A stretch of 64,000 bases of DNA from JAOUEA01 sp038249195 (GTDB taxonomy: Bacteria > Actinomycetota > UBA4738 > HRBIN12), in contig JBBRWM010000011.1 in the NCBI GenBank assembly GCA_038249195.1, forward strand, positions 1 to 64,000, read 5' to 3'. Position numbers and translations under genes: made by a program. Numbering within the stretch: position 1 is the stretch's first letter; each line of letters starts with the position of its first letter. Below the pieces are notes generated by a model. The model worked only from the letters and a program-made list of their open reading frames with translations, did no database searches and was not told the origin of the DNA. Shown piece after piece: positions 1 through 7,591 of the stretch.

Positions 1-142
1 CGTAGCCGTGCCAGACTCGCTGCGGGAGCCATGGGCGTCGTCTCCTCCCCGTCGAGTTGTCGCTCTACGGGTGGAGCATCGCCCGGGCTCCCGTCCTTTT
101 CGTGGAGGTTGAAGTGTCCGGCTCTATCGTGGGCAGCAAGCG

Positions 143-412
143 CTAGACGCTCTGGCGGCCACGCACGCAGACCGCGCATCGGTCCTCGGCGTTGTAGACC
201 GACAGGCGGGTACCGCAGCCCTCGCCCTGGCAGATCCGACCCGGGGGCATCTGGGCCCGACGGGTCGAGGGGCGCGGGCGGAGACCTTGGCGCCGCAGGC
301 GTTGGCAGGGAGGACACCAGCGGCTGCGCCCGAATTGGCCGCACGGCCGAAGGTCCTTACACATGGGGCATTCCCGATACCCGCGACAAGGACACGCTTC
401 GTACTCGGCCAT
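143..412 (-). CDS. Small cysteine-rich zinc-ribbon protein
   Basis: An 89-residue protein with paired cysteines in three places: CPCRGYRECPMC near the N-terminus, WCPPC in the middle and CQGEGCGTRLSVYN followed by C-AVC at the end. The last block resembles the zinc-ribbon tail (C-x2-CG-x-x-LS-x-YN) often seen in actinobacterial regulators, so zinc binding is likely; DNA or RNA binding is only inferred. The start at MAEYEACP is preferred because the cysteine motifs begin there; an upstream start at 499 would add a low-complexity arginine-rich stretch. It is divergent from the AAA+ ATPase gene. No function is assigned. Confidence 0.6.
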   Translation of the reverse strand: MAEYEACPCRGYRECPMCKDLRPCGQFGRSRWCPPCQRLRRQGLRPRPSTRRAQMPPGRICQGEGCGTRLSVYNAEDRCAVCVRGRQSV

Positions 413-516
413 CCCACCAACCGTACCGCGCCCGCGAGGCCACGCAGGCACGGCCCGTCGAGGGGATGAGGTGTAGCGCGATGTATCGGACTCTATCATC
501 TGTCGTTAGAACAAGC

Positions 517-522
517 TAGACT
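517..522 (+). promoter_or_regulatory. Candidate -10 hexamer TAGACT
   Basis: TAGACT ends 7 nt before the ATG of the AAA+ ATPase gene and no Shine-Dalgarno sequence lies between, which fits a leaderless transcript. No convincing -35 element is visible. Confidence 0.4.
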
Positions 523-529
523 CCGATCG

Positions 530-1711
530 ATGGATCCCGTTTCGAATCCGTATTCGCCCGGGGCCGGGCTCCGGCCTCGCGAGCTCGCCGGGCGCGATCG
601 CGAGATCGAGCTGTTCGATGTGCTGCGGGATCGCGCCGGGCGGGGGCTCACCAGCCGGAGCGTCGTGATGACCGGTCTGCGCGGCGTCGGCAAGACCGTC
701 TTGTTGAACGAGCTCGCGGAGCGAGCACGATCCGACGGGTGGATCGTGGCGAAGGTCGAGGCCGAGAGGGGAGGGGGGAGCCGCCCCTTCAGGGTGCAGG
801 TCGCGCGGTCGTTGAACCGCGCCCTGCGAGAAGCCACCGGCTCCTGGGGCGTCGCGGAGAAGGCGCGCCGCGCCCTCGCCACGTTCAGGTCCTTCTCCCT
901 GAGCACGGACCCCAGCGGTGGGTTGTCCGTGGGGATCGAGGTCGATCCGGAGCGCGGCCGTGCCGACACCGGGTCGCTCGAGATCGACCTCACCGACCTA
1001 GTGCTCGACCTCGCGTCCGCGGCTCTGGACTTCGGCACCGGGGTGGCGCTGTTCATCGACGAGATGCAGGATCTGCGCGACGGCGAGCTCAGCGCGATCT
1101 GCCAGGCATGTCACGAGGCGGGGCAGCAGGACGCCCAGTTCTACGTGGTGGGTGCCGGCCTCCCGTCGCTCCCTCGGGTCCTCGCCGAGGCGCGCTCCTA
1201 CGCCGAGCGCTTGTTCGAGTACCTCATGATCGGGGCGCTCGACGCGACCGCGGCGGCGGCCGCGCTCACCCGGCCTGCGGACGACGTGGAGGTGAGCTGG
1301 GCGCGTGACGCCGTCGAGGCCATCGTGGTTCGGTCCTCGGGCCACCCCTACTTCCTGCAGGAGTTCGGGAAGGCGTCTTGGGACTTCGCCCCCGGACCCG
1401 GCGTCACGCTCGCCGACGCCGAGGTGGGCATCCGCGTGGGCATGGACAGCCTTGACCACGGGTTCTTCAGGAGCCGCTGGGAGCGAGCGAGCTCCTCGGA
1501 GCGCGCCTACATGAGCGCGATGGCCGCGGACGGGCGGGGGCCAAGCCAGTCGGGGGAGGTGGCGCGCCGGCTGGAGAAGAGGCCGGCCGCCGTGGGCCCA
1601 ACCCGGGCGAACCTCATCCACAAGGGGTTGGTCTACGCCCCCGAACACGGTCTGATCGGGTTCACCGTGCCGGGCATGGCCGAGTTCATCGCCCGCCAGG
1701 GCGAACGCTGA
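530..1711 (+). CDS. AAA+ ATPase (AAA_16 / Orc1-Cdc6-like)
   Basis: A 393-residue P-loop ATPase. The Walker A motif GLRGVGKT lies at about residues 49-56 and the Walker B motif ALFIDEMQD at about residue 175. The opening NPYSPGAG-x-RPRELAGRD is typical of a widespread bacterial family related to archaeal Orc/Cdc6 ATPases, with an AAA domain followed by a lid and a C-terminal winged-helix-like region. Members are often annotated only as ATP-binding proteins; a role in DNA or regulatory-complex remodelling is inferred. The gene stands alone and converges on the recQ-like gene, whose stop is 25 bp away. Length is complete for the family and no motif is missing. Confidence 0.85.
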   Translation: MDPVSNPYSPGAGLRPRELAGRDREIELFDVLRDRAGRGLTSRSVVMTGLRGVGKTVLLNELAERARSDGWIVAKVEAERGGGSRPFRVQVARSLNRALREATGSWGVAEKARRALATFRSFSLSTDPSGGLSVGIEVDPERGRADTGSLEIDLTDLVLDLASAALDFGTGVALFIDEMQDLRDGELSAICQACHEAGQQDAQFYVVGAGLPSLPRVLAEARSYAERLFEYLMIGALDATAAAAALTRPADDVEVSWARDAVEAIVVRSSGHPYFLQEFGKASWDFAPGPGVTLADAEVGIRVGMDSLDHGFFRSRWERASSSERAYMSAMAADGRGPSQSGEVARRLEKRPAAVGPTRANLIHKGLVYAPEHGLIGFTVPGMAEFIARQGER

Positions 1712-1736
1712 GCGGCGCGCCGAGCCGCGGCTGTCC

Positions 1737-3824
1737 CTATCCGTTGACGGCGGTGGCCAGCACGAACGGGAGGACCGGCCCGCTGCCAGCCTGCCGGAGC
1801 GCGCGCGAGACCATCGTCAGCGTCCACCTGGAGTCGGCGAGATCGTCGACGAGGAGGACGGGGTCCCTGGACGCCGCGCCGAGCTCGTCCACCTCGAAGG
1901 CGTCCCACACGTTGCGCACCTGTTGAGCGCTGTTGCGCATGGTTCCCTGGGGTTGGTTCTGCCCCACCTTCCGGACGACCTCGTGGAAGGGGAGTCCCAC
2001 CGCCGCCGCGAGCCGCCGCGCGAAGTCCGGCACGAGATCGGGGTGCGTCATCGAGGGCACGCAGGTCGCCCAACCGGGGGCGGGCTCCGGCGCCCAACGC
2101 CGGGTGAGCAGCTCGGCCGACGCCGCCACCAGGTCCTCGGCGAAACGCTCGTCCTCGCCACGACCCTGCGCCACCAGCCGTCCCCAGCCGCCGTCGCCCA
2201 CCACCGAGAGCGCGCGGCCGACCTCGGGCCGCTCCTCCTCGGCGATGCGGCCCTTGGGCGACCCCGCACCCGTCATGCCCGACGGCCACTGCTTGCGCGG
2301 TTCCACGAACAGGTCGGATCCGCGCAGGTGCTCCCGCGCAGCGGCCCGCTGTTCCGGCGCCACCTCGACCCGCAGGGGCGTGGCCGTGCACACCATGCAC
2401 CGCCCGCACGGTTCGGCGCCCGGGTCGTCCAATTCGCGACGCAGGAACTCCATCAGGCATCCGTCGTGGCGCGCGTAACGGCGCATGGCCTCCTGCTCGT
2501 GCCGCCTGAGCGCGGTGATGTGATCGACCCGCTCGGAGGGGTAGGTCCATGGTCGTGCCGTCCGCACGTATCCGCCGCGCTCGCGCGCCACGGCGCCCTC
2601 CACCTCGAGCACCTTCAGCATGGACTCGAGTCGTGAGCGACGGACGTTCACGGCCGCCATCAGCTCGTTCAGCGACGTCGGGCCCGAGCCGTCGGCCGAC
2701 GCGAGGATGCCGACGATCGCCTCCGCCTGCTCGCGGGGCGGGAACGCCGTCTCGATGAAGTAGTCCTGGATCTCACGATCCTCCACGCCGCAGAGCAGCA
2801 CGGCGGGAGCGTGGGCGAGCGCCCGGCCCGCGCGTCCGACCTGCTGGTAGTAGGCGATGGGCGAGCCCGGGGACTGGTAGTGGATCACGAAGCCGACGTC
2901 GGGTTTGTCGAACCCCATGCCGAGCGCCGAGGTGGCCACCAGCACCTTCAACTCGTTCGCGATCAGCGCTTGCTCCAAACGCACGCGGTCGTCGTTGTCC
3001 GTAGCCCCGCTGTAGGCCTCGGCGTCGATGCCCCGGCGACGCAGGAAGGTCGCCAGGCGTTCGCCGTCGGCGATGGTGAGCACGTAGACGATGCCCGAGC
3101 CGTCGAGGCCCGGGATGGTCTGCGCGAGCCAGGCCATCCGCTCGGCCTGGCTCGGCGCGTCGGCAACTGCCAGGGCGAGGCTCTCGCGATCCAGGGTGCC
3201 CCGAGACGTCTGCAGCCGGCCGCCGAGCTGCTCGGTGATGTCCGCGATCACGCGGTCGTTCGCGGTGGCGGTGGTGCACAGCACGGGCACGTGAGCCGGG
3301 AGCGACTCGAGCACGCGCACGATCCGGCGATAGTCGGGGCGGAAGTCATGGCCCCAATCGCTGATGCAGTGCGCTTCGTCGATCACGAGCAGGCCGACCG
3401 TGTGCGCGATCACCGGGAGCATCTCCTCGCGGAATCGCTCGTTCGCGAAGCGTTCCGGTGAGACCAGGAGCAGGTCGATCTCGTCGTTGGCGAGGCGCCG
3501 CACGATGGTTTCGAACTCGTCGGGGTTGGTGCTGTTGATCGTCTCCGCGCGCACGCCGATGCGGGCGGCCATGTCGATCTGGTTCCGCATGAGCGCCAGC
3601 AGGGGGGACACGAGCAAGGTGGGCCCGGCGCCTCGTTCGCGCAGGAGTTGGGTGGCGATGAAGTACACGGCGGACTTGCCCCAGCCCGTGCGCTGCACGA
3701 GCAGGACGCGTCCCCCGTCGCGCGTGACCGCCTCGATGGCCTCCGGCTGACCGGTCCGGAACACGGCCTCGGGCCCCAGCATGCGCCGGAGTTGGTCGAG
3801 GGCTGCGGTCGAGACGTCGTTCAC
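1737..3824 (-). CDS. recQ: RecQ-family DNA helicase with C-terminal PRTase-like domain
   Basis: A 695-residue superfamily 2 helicase that would unwind DNA 3'-5' using ATP during repair. Motif I is QRTGWGKS, motif II is DEAHCISDWGHDFRPDY, motif III is TTATAN, and motifs V-VI are TSALGMGFDKPDV and YQQVGRAGRA. A RecQ zinc-binding cysteine cluster follows (CLMEF...EPCGRCMVC). The last 130 residues differ from E. coli RecQ: they carry RDPVLLVDDLADSRWTL, which looks like the PRPP-binding loop of type I phosphoribosyltransferases, as in ComF-like proteins. The GTG at 3824 (V-NDVSTAALDQL) is chosen because helicase homology begins there and AGGGTG sits just upstream; the longer reading frame to 4061 overlaps a gene remnant on the other strand. 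Confidence 0.9.
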   Translation of the reverse strand: MNDVSTAALDQLRRMLGPEAVFRTGQPEAIEAVTRDGGRVLLVQRTGWGKSAVYFIATQLLRERGAGPTLLVSPLLALMRNQIDMAARIGVRAETINSTNPDEFETIVRRLANDEIDLLLVSPERFANERFREEMLPVIAHTVGLLVIDEAHCISDWGHDFRPDYRRIVRVLESLPAHVPVLCTTATANDRVIADITEQLGGRLQTSRGTLDRESLALAVADAPSQAERMAWLAQTIPGLDGSGIVYVLTIADGERLATFLRRRGIDAEAYSGATDNDDRVRLEQALIANELKVLVATSALGMGFDKPDVGFVIHYQSPGSPIAYYQQVGRAGRALAHAPAVLLCGVEDREIQDYFIETAFPPREQAEAIVGILASADGSGPTSLNELMAAVNVRRSRLESMLKVLEVEGAVARERGGYVRTARPWTYPSERVDHITALRRHEQEAMRRYARHDGCLMEFLRRELDDPGAEPCGRCMVCTATPLRVEVAPEQRAAAREHLRGSDLFVEPRKQWPSGMTGAGSPKGRIAEEERPEVGRALSVVGDGGWGRLVAQGRGEDERFAEDLVAASAELLTRRWAPEPAPGWATCVPSMTHPDLVPDFARRLAAAVGLPFHEVVRKVGQNQPQGTMRNSAQQVRNVWDAFEVDELGAASRDPVLLVDDLADSRWTLTMVSRALRQAGSGPVLPFVLATAVNG

Positions 3825-3831
3825 GGCGATC

Positions 3832-3837
3832 ACCCTA
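3832..3837 (-). promoter_or_regulatory. Candidate -10 hexamer TAGGGT of recQ
   Basis: On the minus strand TAGGGT ends 7 nt before the GTG start. The same bases could serve as a weak ribosome-binding site (AGGGTG), so leaderless or short-leader initiation cannot be told apart. Confidence 0.35.
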
Positions 3838-3983
3838 CGGCCCGAAGATGACGGCCACGCGGCCGGGGAGGAGTTGCGGTCCACGTCGTAGGGGGAGTAG
3901 AACCGTTTCGTTCCGGCGGAGAGGAGTGGTTGGACGTGGTCATGGGCCTGGATCAGCTCAGGGAACGGGTCAGGGGCGAGGTC

Positions 3984-4091
3984 ATGGTGGAGGGTGACGA
4001 GGGCAACCACGATCGGCTGACGACGGTCAAACGCATCTACGACCCGGACAACCTGTTCCACCTGAACCAGAACATCGTCCCGGCGTCCTAG
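3984..4091 (+). pseudogene. C-terminal remnant of a berberine-type FAD oxidoreductase
   Basis: The frame ending at TAG 4089-4091 reads GDEGNHDRLTTVKRIYDPDN then LFHLNQNIVPAS. This is the end of the berberine-bridge-enzyme (BBE) domain of FAD-linked oxidases, where Y-DP-x-N-x-F-x-x-NQNI is the hallmark. Only about 35 residues remain; the FAD-binding domain and the rest of the protein are absent, and the 5' side runs into the start region of recQ on the other strand. It is therefore a remnant left by deletion or rearrangement. Confidence 0.75.
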
Positions 4092-4102
4092 GGCCCGACG
4101 TC

Positions 4103-4477
4103 GTGGCCGTGCACATCTGGGAGATCCGCAACCCGGATGGCGCGTCGGCGGGTCTCGAGGTCGCCCGCGGCCGCATGGAGCCGCACACCGACGTGCTGGC
4201 CCACGCCCTGCCCGAGCGCGTCGATGTGGAGGTGTTCGACGAGGACCGCAAGCTGGTGGCGCGGGGGAGCGAGCTGCCGGGGAAGCTGGCCTCGCCGATC
4301 GCGCGCCTGTGGATCCGCGGCCGGGCGGTGGAGCGCGAGAACGTCTGGCCAGACGCCTCCGATCTCGGCAAGCCGGTGATCCTGCCGGGCGGCGAGGTCG
4401 GGATCCTCACGGCCTGGTGGCACGCCGAGGATCTCTCGGCGTGGCGCTGGAGCATCGAGCTCTCGAACCAGGTCTAG
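4103..4477 (+). CDS. Conserved hypothetical protein (HIWEIRNPDG family)
   Basis: A 124-residue soluble protein opening with AVHIWEIRNPDG and ending with LPGGEVGILTAWWHAED and WRWSIELSNQ. The motifs look like a small conserved family seen in high-GC Gram-positive genomes, without a known reaction. It has no signal peptide or membrane segment. The start is GTG at 4103, or GTG at 4109, which gives a protein beginning MHIWEIRNP; no clear ribosome-binding site decides between them. It starts 11 bp after the FAD-oxidoreductase remnant, so it may once have shared a transcript with that gene. Confidence 0.7.
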   Translation: MAVHIWEIRNPDGASAGLEVARGRMEPHTDVLAHALPERVDVEVFDEDRKLVARGSELPGKLASPIARLWIRGRAVERENVWPDASDLGKPVILPGGEVGILTAWWHAEDLSAWRWSIELSNQV

Positions 4478-4676
4478 GGATGGGCCCAAGAGGCGACCCA
4501 GCTCAGCGGGCCGGGTCGGCGATCGCCCGGCGCAGGCCCACGCATCCGAGCACGGCATCCATGGACCGAACCTAACAACGGCGCTTCGCCACCGGTTCTT
4601 CGCAGGATCCTCAGCTCGTTCTCAGCCGCCTCCGGGACAATCGCGACGAATGGCAGTCATGAGGAAGGAGACGGGC

Positions 4677-4982
4677 ATGGACGGTACGACGGGATCTGAC
4701 GGTTCCGGCCGGCGCGCCGCATCGCGTGAGCGTGCCGCGGAGCTGCGGTCGGCACGCCGGCGCGCCTTCGGCGCCAAGGCGGGTGTCGCCTCGCTCGGTG
4801 CGGTGGCGTTCGGCGTCGCGATGGTGTTCGCGCAGCGCTCCTATGCGGGCCACCCCAAAGGATCGGCCACCGCGCTGGAAGCGCCGGCGCGGTTCGTCGA
4901 GGTGGTCAAGCGAGACCTCCTGCAGGCCGGCGTGGTCGGCCCGGCTCAGGCGCCGCCCGGGGCGGCCACGTCGGTGTCATGA
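4677..4982 (+). CDS. Small single-pass membrane protein, apbE operon
   Basis: A 101-residue protein with a basic N-terminal region (SRERAAELRSARRRAFGAK) followed by one hydrophobic segment (GVASLGAVAFGVAMVFAQ) and a short extracytoplasmic tail. The ATG at 4677 is preferred over ATGs at 4650 and 4659 because AAGGAG lies 6 nt upstream. The gene overlaps apbE by 4 bp, so the two are surely co-transcribed and probably translationally coupled. The tail ends PPGAATSVS; it lacks a full FMN-binding domain, so whether it accepts FMN from ApbE is doubtful. Function unknown; likely a partner of the downstream redox proteins. Confidence 0.65.
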   Translation: MDGTTGSDGSGRRAASRERAAELRSARRRAFGAKAGVASLGAVAFGVAMVFAQRSYAGHPKGSATALEAPARFVEVVKRDLLQAGVVGPAQAPPGAATSVS

Positions 4983-5833
4983 GCGAGCACACGTTCCAGG
5001 CGATGGGGTGCGAGATCGTGGTGGGCGGCGCCTCCACGGCTGCGCTCGAGGCCATCGAGCGGCTCTTCCATGAGCGCGATCTGGTGTTCAGCAGGTTCAT
5101 CGCGCGGAGCGAGTTGAATCGCGTCAACGCCGCGGCGGGGCGCCTCGTGCTGGCGTCCCCGCTGTTCGCCGAGACGCTCCGCACCGCGTTTCGCGTGGCC
5201 GAGGAAACCGGCGGGCTCGTCGACCCGACCCTGGGCGCGGCGCTCGTCGCGGCCGGGTACGACCGCGACTCGGCAGCGCTCGCGCCGGATGCGCGACCCG
5301 TGGATCCCGAGGGCGGCGCGGACCCGGGCGGGGTGGTCGTCCTCGGGCGCGTGGTCGGGGTGCCTCCCGGCGTGCAGCTCGATCTCAACGGGGTCGTGAA
5401 GGCGCTCGCGGTGGACGACGCCATGAAGCTGCTCTCGGGCGACGGGTTCGTCTCCGCGGGCGGCGACGTGGCGGCCCGCGGCCCCCTCACGGTCGCGCTG
5501 CCGCACGAGGGATCGATCACGCTGCATCGAGGGTCGCTCGCCACCAGTGGGACCGCCAAGCGGCGGTGGCTGCGCGGAGGCGTGCTCCAGCACCACCTGG
5601 TGGATCCTCGGACCGGCCGCCCGTCGGCGTCGCCCTGGTCGTCGGTGACCGCGTGCGGGGCGACCTGCCTGGCGGCCGACGTCGCGGCCAAGGCCGGATT
5701 CCTCGCCGGCGGCGGCGGTCCCGCCTGGCTCGAGGAGCACGGGATCCCCGCGCGCTTCGTCGGGCTCGACGGCGAGATCCGTGAGAACGGAAGCTGGGAA
5801 CGCAGCATGCGGGAGGCCGTCGCGTGCATCTGA
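4979..5833 (+). CDS. apbE: FAD:protein FMN transferase (ApbE family)
   Basis: A 284-residue enzyme that transfers FMN from FAD onto a threonine or serine of a partner redox protein outside the cytoplasm. Visible family motifs are FQAMGCEIVV at the start, FSRF-x-x-SELNRVN at about residue 40, GGLVDPTLGAALVAAGYDR at about 80, DLNGVVKALAVD at about 140, FVSAGGDVAARG at about 158 and LQHHLVDPRTGRP at about 203. Length is slightly under the usual 300-350 and no lipobox or clear signal peptide is seen, so it may be cytoplasmic or N-terminally short. It sits between a small membrane protein (4 bp overlap) and a ferric-reductase-like protein (10 bp overlap). Confidence 0.9.
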   Translation: MSEHTFQAMGCEIVVGGASTAALEAIERLFHERDLVFSRFIARSELNRVNAAAGRLVLASPLFAETLRTAFRVAEETGGLVDPTLGAALVAAGYDRDSAALAPDARPVDPEGGADPGGVVVLGRVVGVPPGVQLDLNGVVKALAVDDAMKLLSGDGFVSAGGDVAARGPLTVALPHEGSITLHRGSLATSGTAKRRWLRGGVLQHHLVDPRTGRPSASPWSSVTACGATCLAADVAAKAGFLAGGGGPAWLEEHGIPARFVGLDGEIRENGSWERSMREAVACI

Positions 5834-6810
5834 CGTCGAGCCCCATCGACTGGTACGCCGCTCGCGCCGGCGGCATCGTGGCCTACGTCCTGCTGTCGCT
5901 CAACGTCGCGCTCGGGCTGGCGATGACGGGCAAGAAGAGGATGAAGCGTTGGCCGCGGTTCACGCTGGAAGACGTCCACCGCTTCACGGGCCTGCTCACG
6001 GGGACGTTCGTGGTGCTGCACATCGTGGCGATCGCCATCGACGCGTACCTGCCGTTCTCGCTCGCATCGCTCGCCGTGCCGCTCCTGGCCTCGTATCGGC
6101 CGATCTGGACCGGCCTCGGGATCGTGGCCGCCGAGCTCCTGCTCGCGCTCGCCGTCACGAACCACTACCGCAACGCGAAGCTGAGCTACCGGTTCTGGCG
6201 ACGGGCGCACTACGTGAACTTCGCGGTGTGGGCCGCCGCCACGCTGCACGGCGTCGGCTCAGGCACCGACCGCAGCACGCCGTGGATGATCGCGATCTTC
6301 GCGGCCGCCGTGGGCAGTGTCTGCGGCCTGACCGTCTGGCGCGTGATCCGGCGTGCGGCGCCACGGCGATGGTCCCTTCGCACGGCACCGGTGATGGCCT
6401 CGGTGGTGGGGGTCGCGCTCGTCGCCTCGCTCGGTCTAGGCCCGCTGCGCTTCCGGCCTCATACGTGGAACGCGGCGACCTTCAGCGACTCGTTGAGCGG
6501 GCAGATCCTCACCGACGTGGGGGTGACCCGCGGGATCGTGTCGATGGCGGGCAACGGCTCGGGGCCTCAGCGCGTGCTCGTTCGCGCCGACCTGCTCGTG
6601 ACCACGTCGAGCCTCGACTCGACCGAGTTCCAGATGGAGTACCTGCCGAGCGGGACCCTGTGCACCGGCTCGGTGACGCAGGTGCACGCGGCAAGCTTCG
6701 ACGCCACCTGCTCCATGCCCAACGGCAGCCGGCGCTACGTGGCGGCGAGCTGGACGTCGCCGGGGGCCTCGGGCAGGTTCGAGGACGGCCTGATCACCTC
6801 ACACGCGTGA
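5824..6810 (+). CDS. Ferric-reductase-like transmembrane protein
   Basis: A 328-residue membrane protein. Six predicted hydrophobic segments occupy the first 220 residues, with histidines in the pattern of b-type heme ligands (DVHRFTGLLTG...VVLHIVAIAID and RAHYVNFAVWAAATLHGVG). This matches the ferric reductase-like transmembrane domain, which moves electrons across the membrane. The last 110 residues form an extracytoplasmic domain of unknown type with two cysteines. It starts with GTG inside the end of apbE, so the three genes 4677-6810 form one operon. The electron acceptor and any FMN-carrying partner are not encoded here. Confidence 0.75.
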   Translation: MHLTSSPIDWYAARAGGIVAYVLLSLNVALGLAMTGKKRMKRWPRFTLEDVHRFTGLLTGTFVVLHIVAIAIDAYLPFSLASLAVPLLASYRPIWTGLGIVAAELLLALAVTNHYRNAKLSYRFWRRAHYVNFAVWAAATLHGVGSGTDRSTPWMIAIFAAAVGSVCGLTVWRVIRRAAPRRWSLRTAPVMASVVGVALVASLGLGPLRFRPHTWNAATFSDSLSGQILTDVGVTRGIVSMAGNGSGPQRVLVRADLLVTTSSLDSTEFQMEYLPSGTLCTGSVTQVHAASFDATCSMPNGSRRYVAASWTSPGASGRFEDGLITSHA

Positions 6811-6905
6811 TCGACGTCCCGATTCGGCGAGGGGCGGGGACCGTTGGGGGCTGGCGCGTGACGCTGTCCGCGGCGGTCCGCTGCGGGGAACGCTTCCCTC
6901 GCTTC

Positions 6906-6926
6906 GCGCGCCGCCTTCGGGCGCGC
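6906..6926. terminator. Hairpin between convergent genes
   Basis: GCGCGCC and GGCGCGC form a perfect 7-bp stem around a 7-nt loop in the gap downstream of the apbE operon. No T-tract follows. Confidence 0.4.
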
Positions 6927-6964
6927 TTGCTCAGTCCAGATGTTCCCCTCTGCGGGCCGCCGCT

Positions 6965-6992
6965 CCCAGGGTCCTGACGGTTCCACCCTGGG
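6965..6992. terminator. Second hairpin between convergent genes
   Basis: CCCAGGGT pairs perfectly with ACCCTGGG across a 12-nt loop, 24 bp before the stop of the DUF1697 gene on the minus strand. It could end transcripts from both sides. Confidence 0.45.
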
Positions 6993-7015
6993 TGCCCTCC
7001 GTTCGGTTGGATCGG

Positions 7016-7573
7016 TCAAGCCTGTCTGTTTCGAGCCTCCATCAGCTCGTGGAGCTTGCGGGTCACGCGGGCGTTGCGGATCGTCACCTGGGGGTAGAGG
7101 GGGTGCGCGCTCAGCTTGATCATGGCGGTGCGCGTGAGGGTGCTCATGGGTGCGGACCAGTAGACGGCGTGGGGGCTCGCGGCGACCGACTCGATGGCGG
7201 GGTCGACCTCGAGCCCGCCGATCAGGTCGTCGGGGGCGACGCCGTCGGTGAGGAAGATCACGTTATGGCGCACGGTGCGATCGTCGGGGTCCCAGTCGCT
7301 GGGCATCGCCGCCACGACCGCCGCCATCTCGGCGGTGTCGCGCACGACCACGCGCGCGCCGTATCCGAACGCCTCGGAGAGGTGGCGCTCGATGCGCGCG
7401 ACGGCCGCCTTGCTCCGCTTCCTCGGGCTCTCCACGAGCACGTTCCCGGACTGGATGTGCGTCTGTGGGTCGCGGAATCCCATGGCGGCGAACTCGCCGC
7501 GCAGCGACGCCATCGGGATCACGTTCTTGCCGCCTACGTTGATCCCGCGAAGGAGCACGACCCAGGTCTCCAC
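7016..7573 (-). CDS. DUF1697 domain-containing protein
   Basis: A 185-residue cytoplasmic protein that matches DUF1697 along its whole length: the N-terminal LLRGINVGGKNVIPMA, then THIQSGNVLV, and a C-terminal MIKLSAHPLYPQVTIRNARV followed by a TRKLHEL helix. The biochemical role of DUF1697 proteins is not established. The start at METWVVLLRG is the family's normal start. It lies 18 bp downstream of the PLP decarboxylase gene on the same strand, so co-transcription is likely. Confidence 0.88.
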   Translation of the reverse strand: METWVVLLRGINVGGKNVIPMASLRGEFAAMGFRDPQTHIQSGNVLVESPRKRSKAAVARIERHLSEAFGYGARVVVRDTAEMAAVVAAMPSDWDPDDRTVRHNVIFLTDGVAPDDLIGGLEVDPAIESVAASPHAVYWSAPMSTLTRTAMIKLSAHPLYPQVTIRNARVTRKLHELMEARNRQA

Positions 7574-7591
7574 GGTCTCCTTCGTCTCAGG

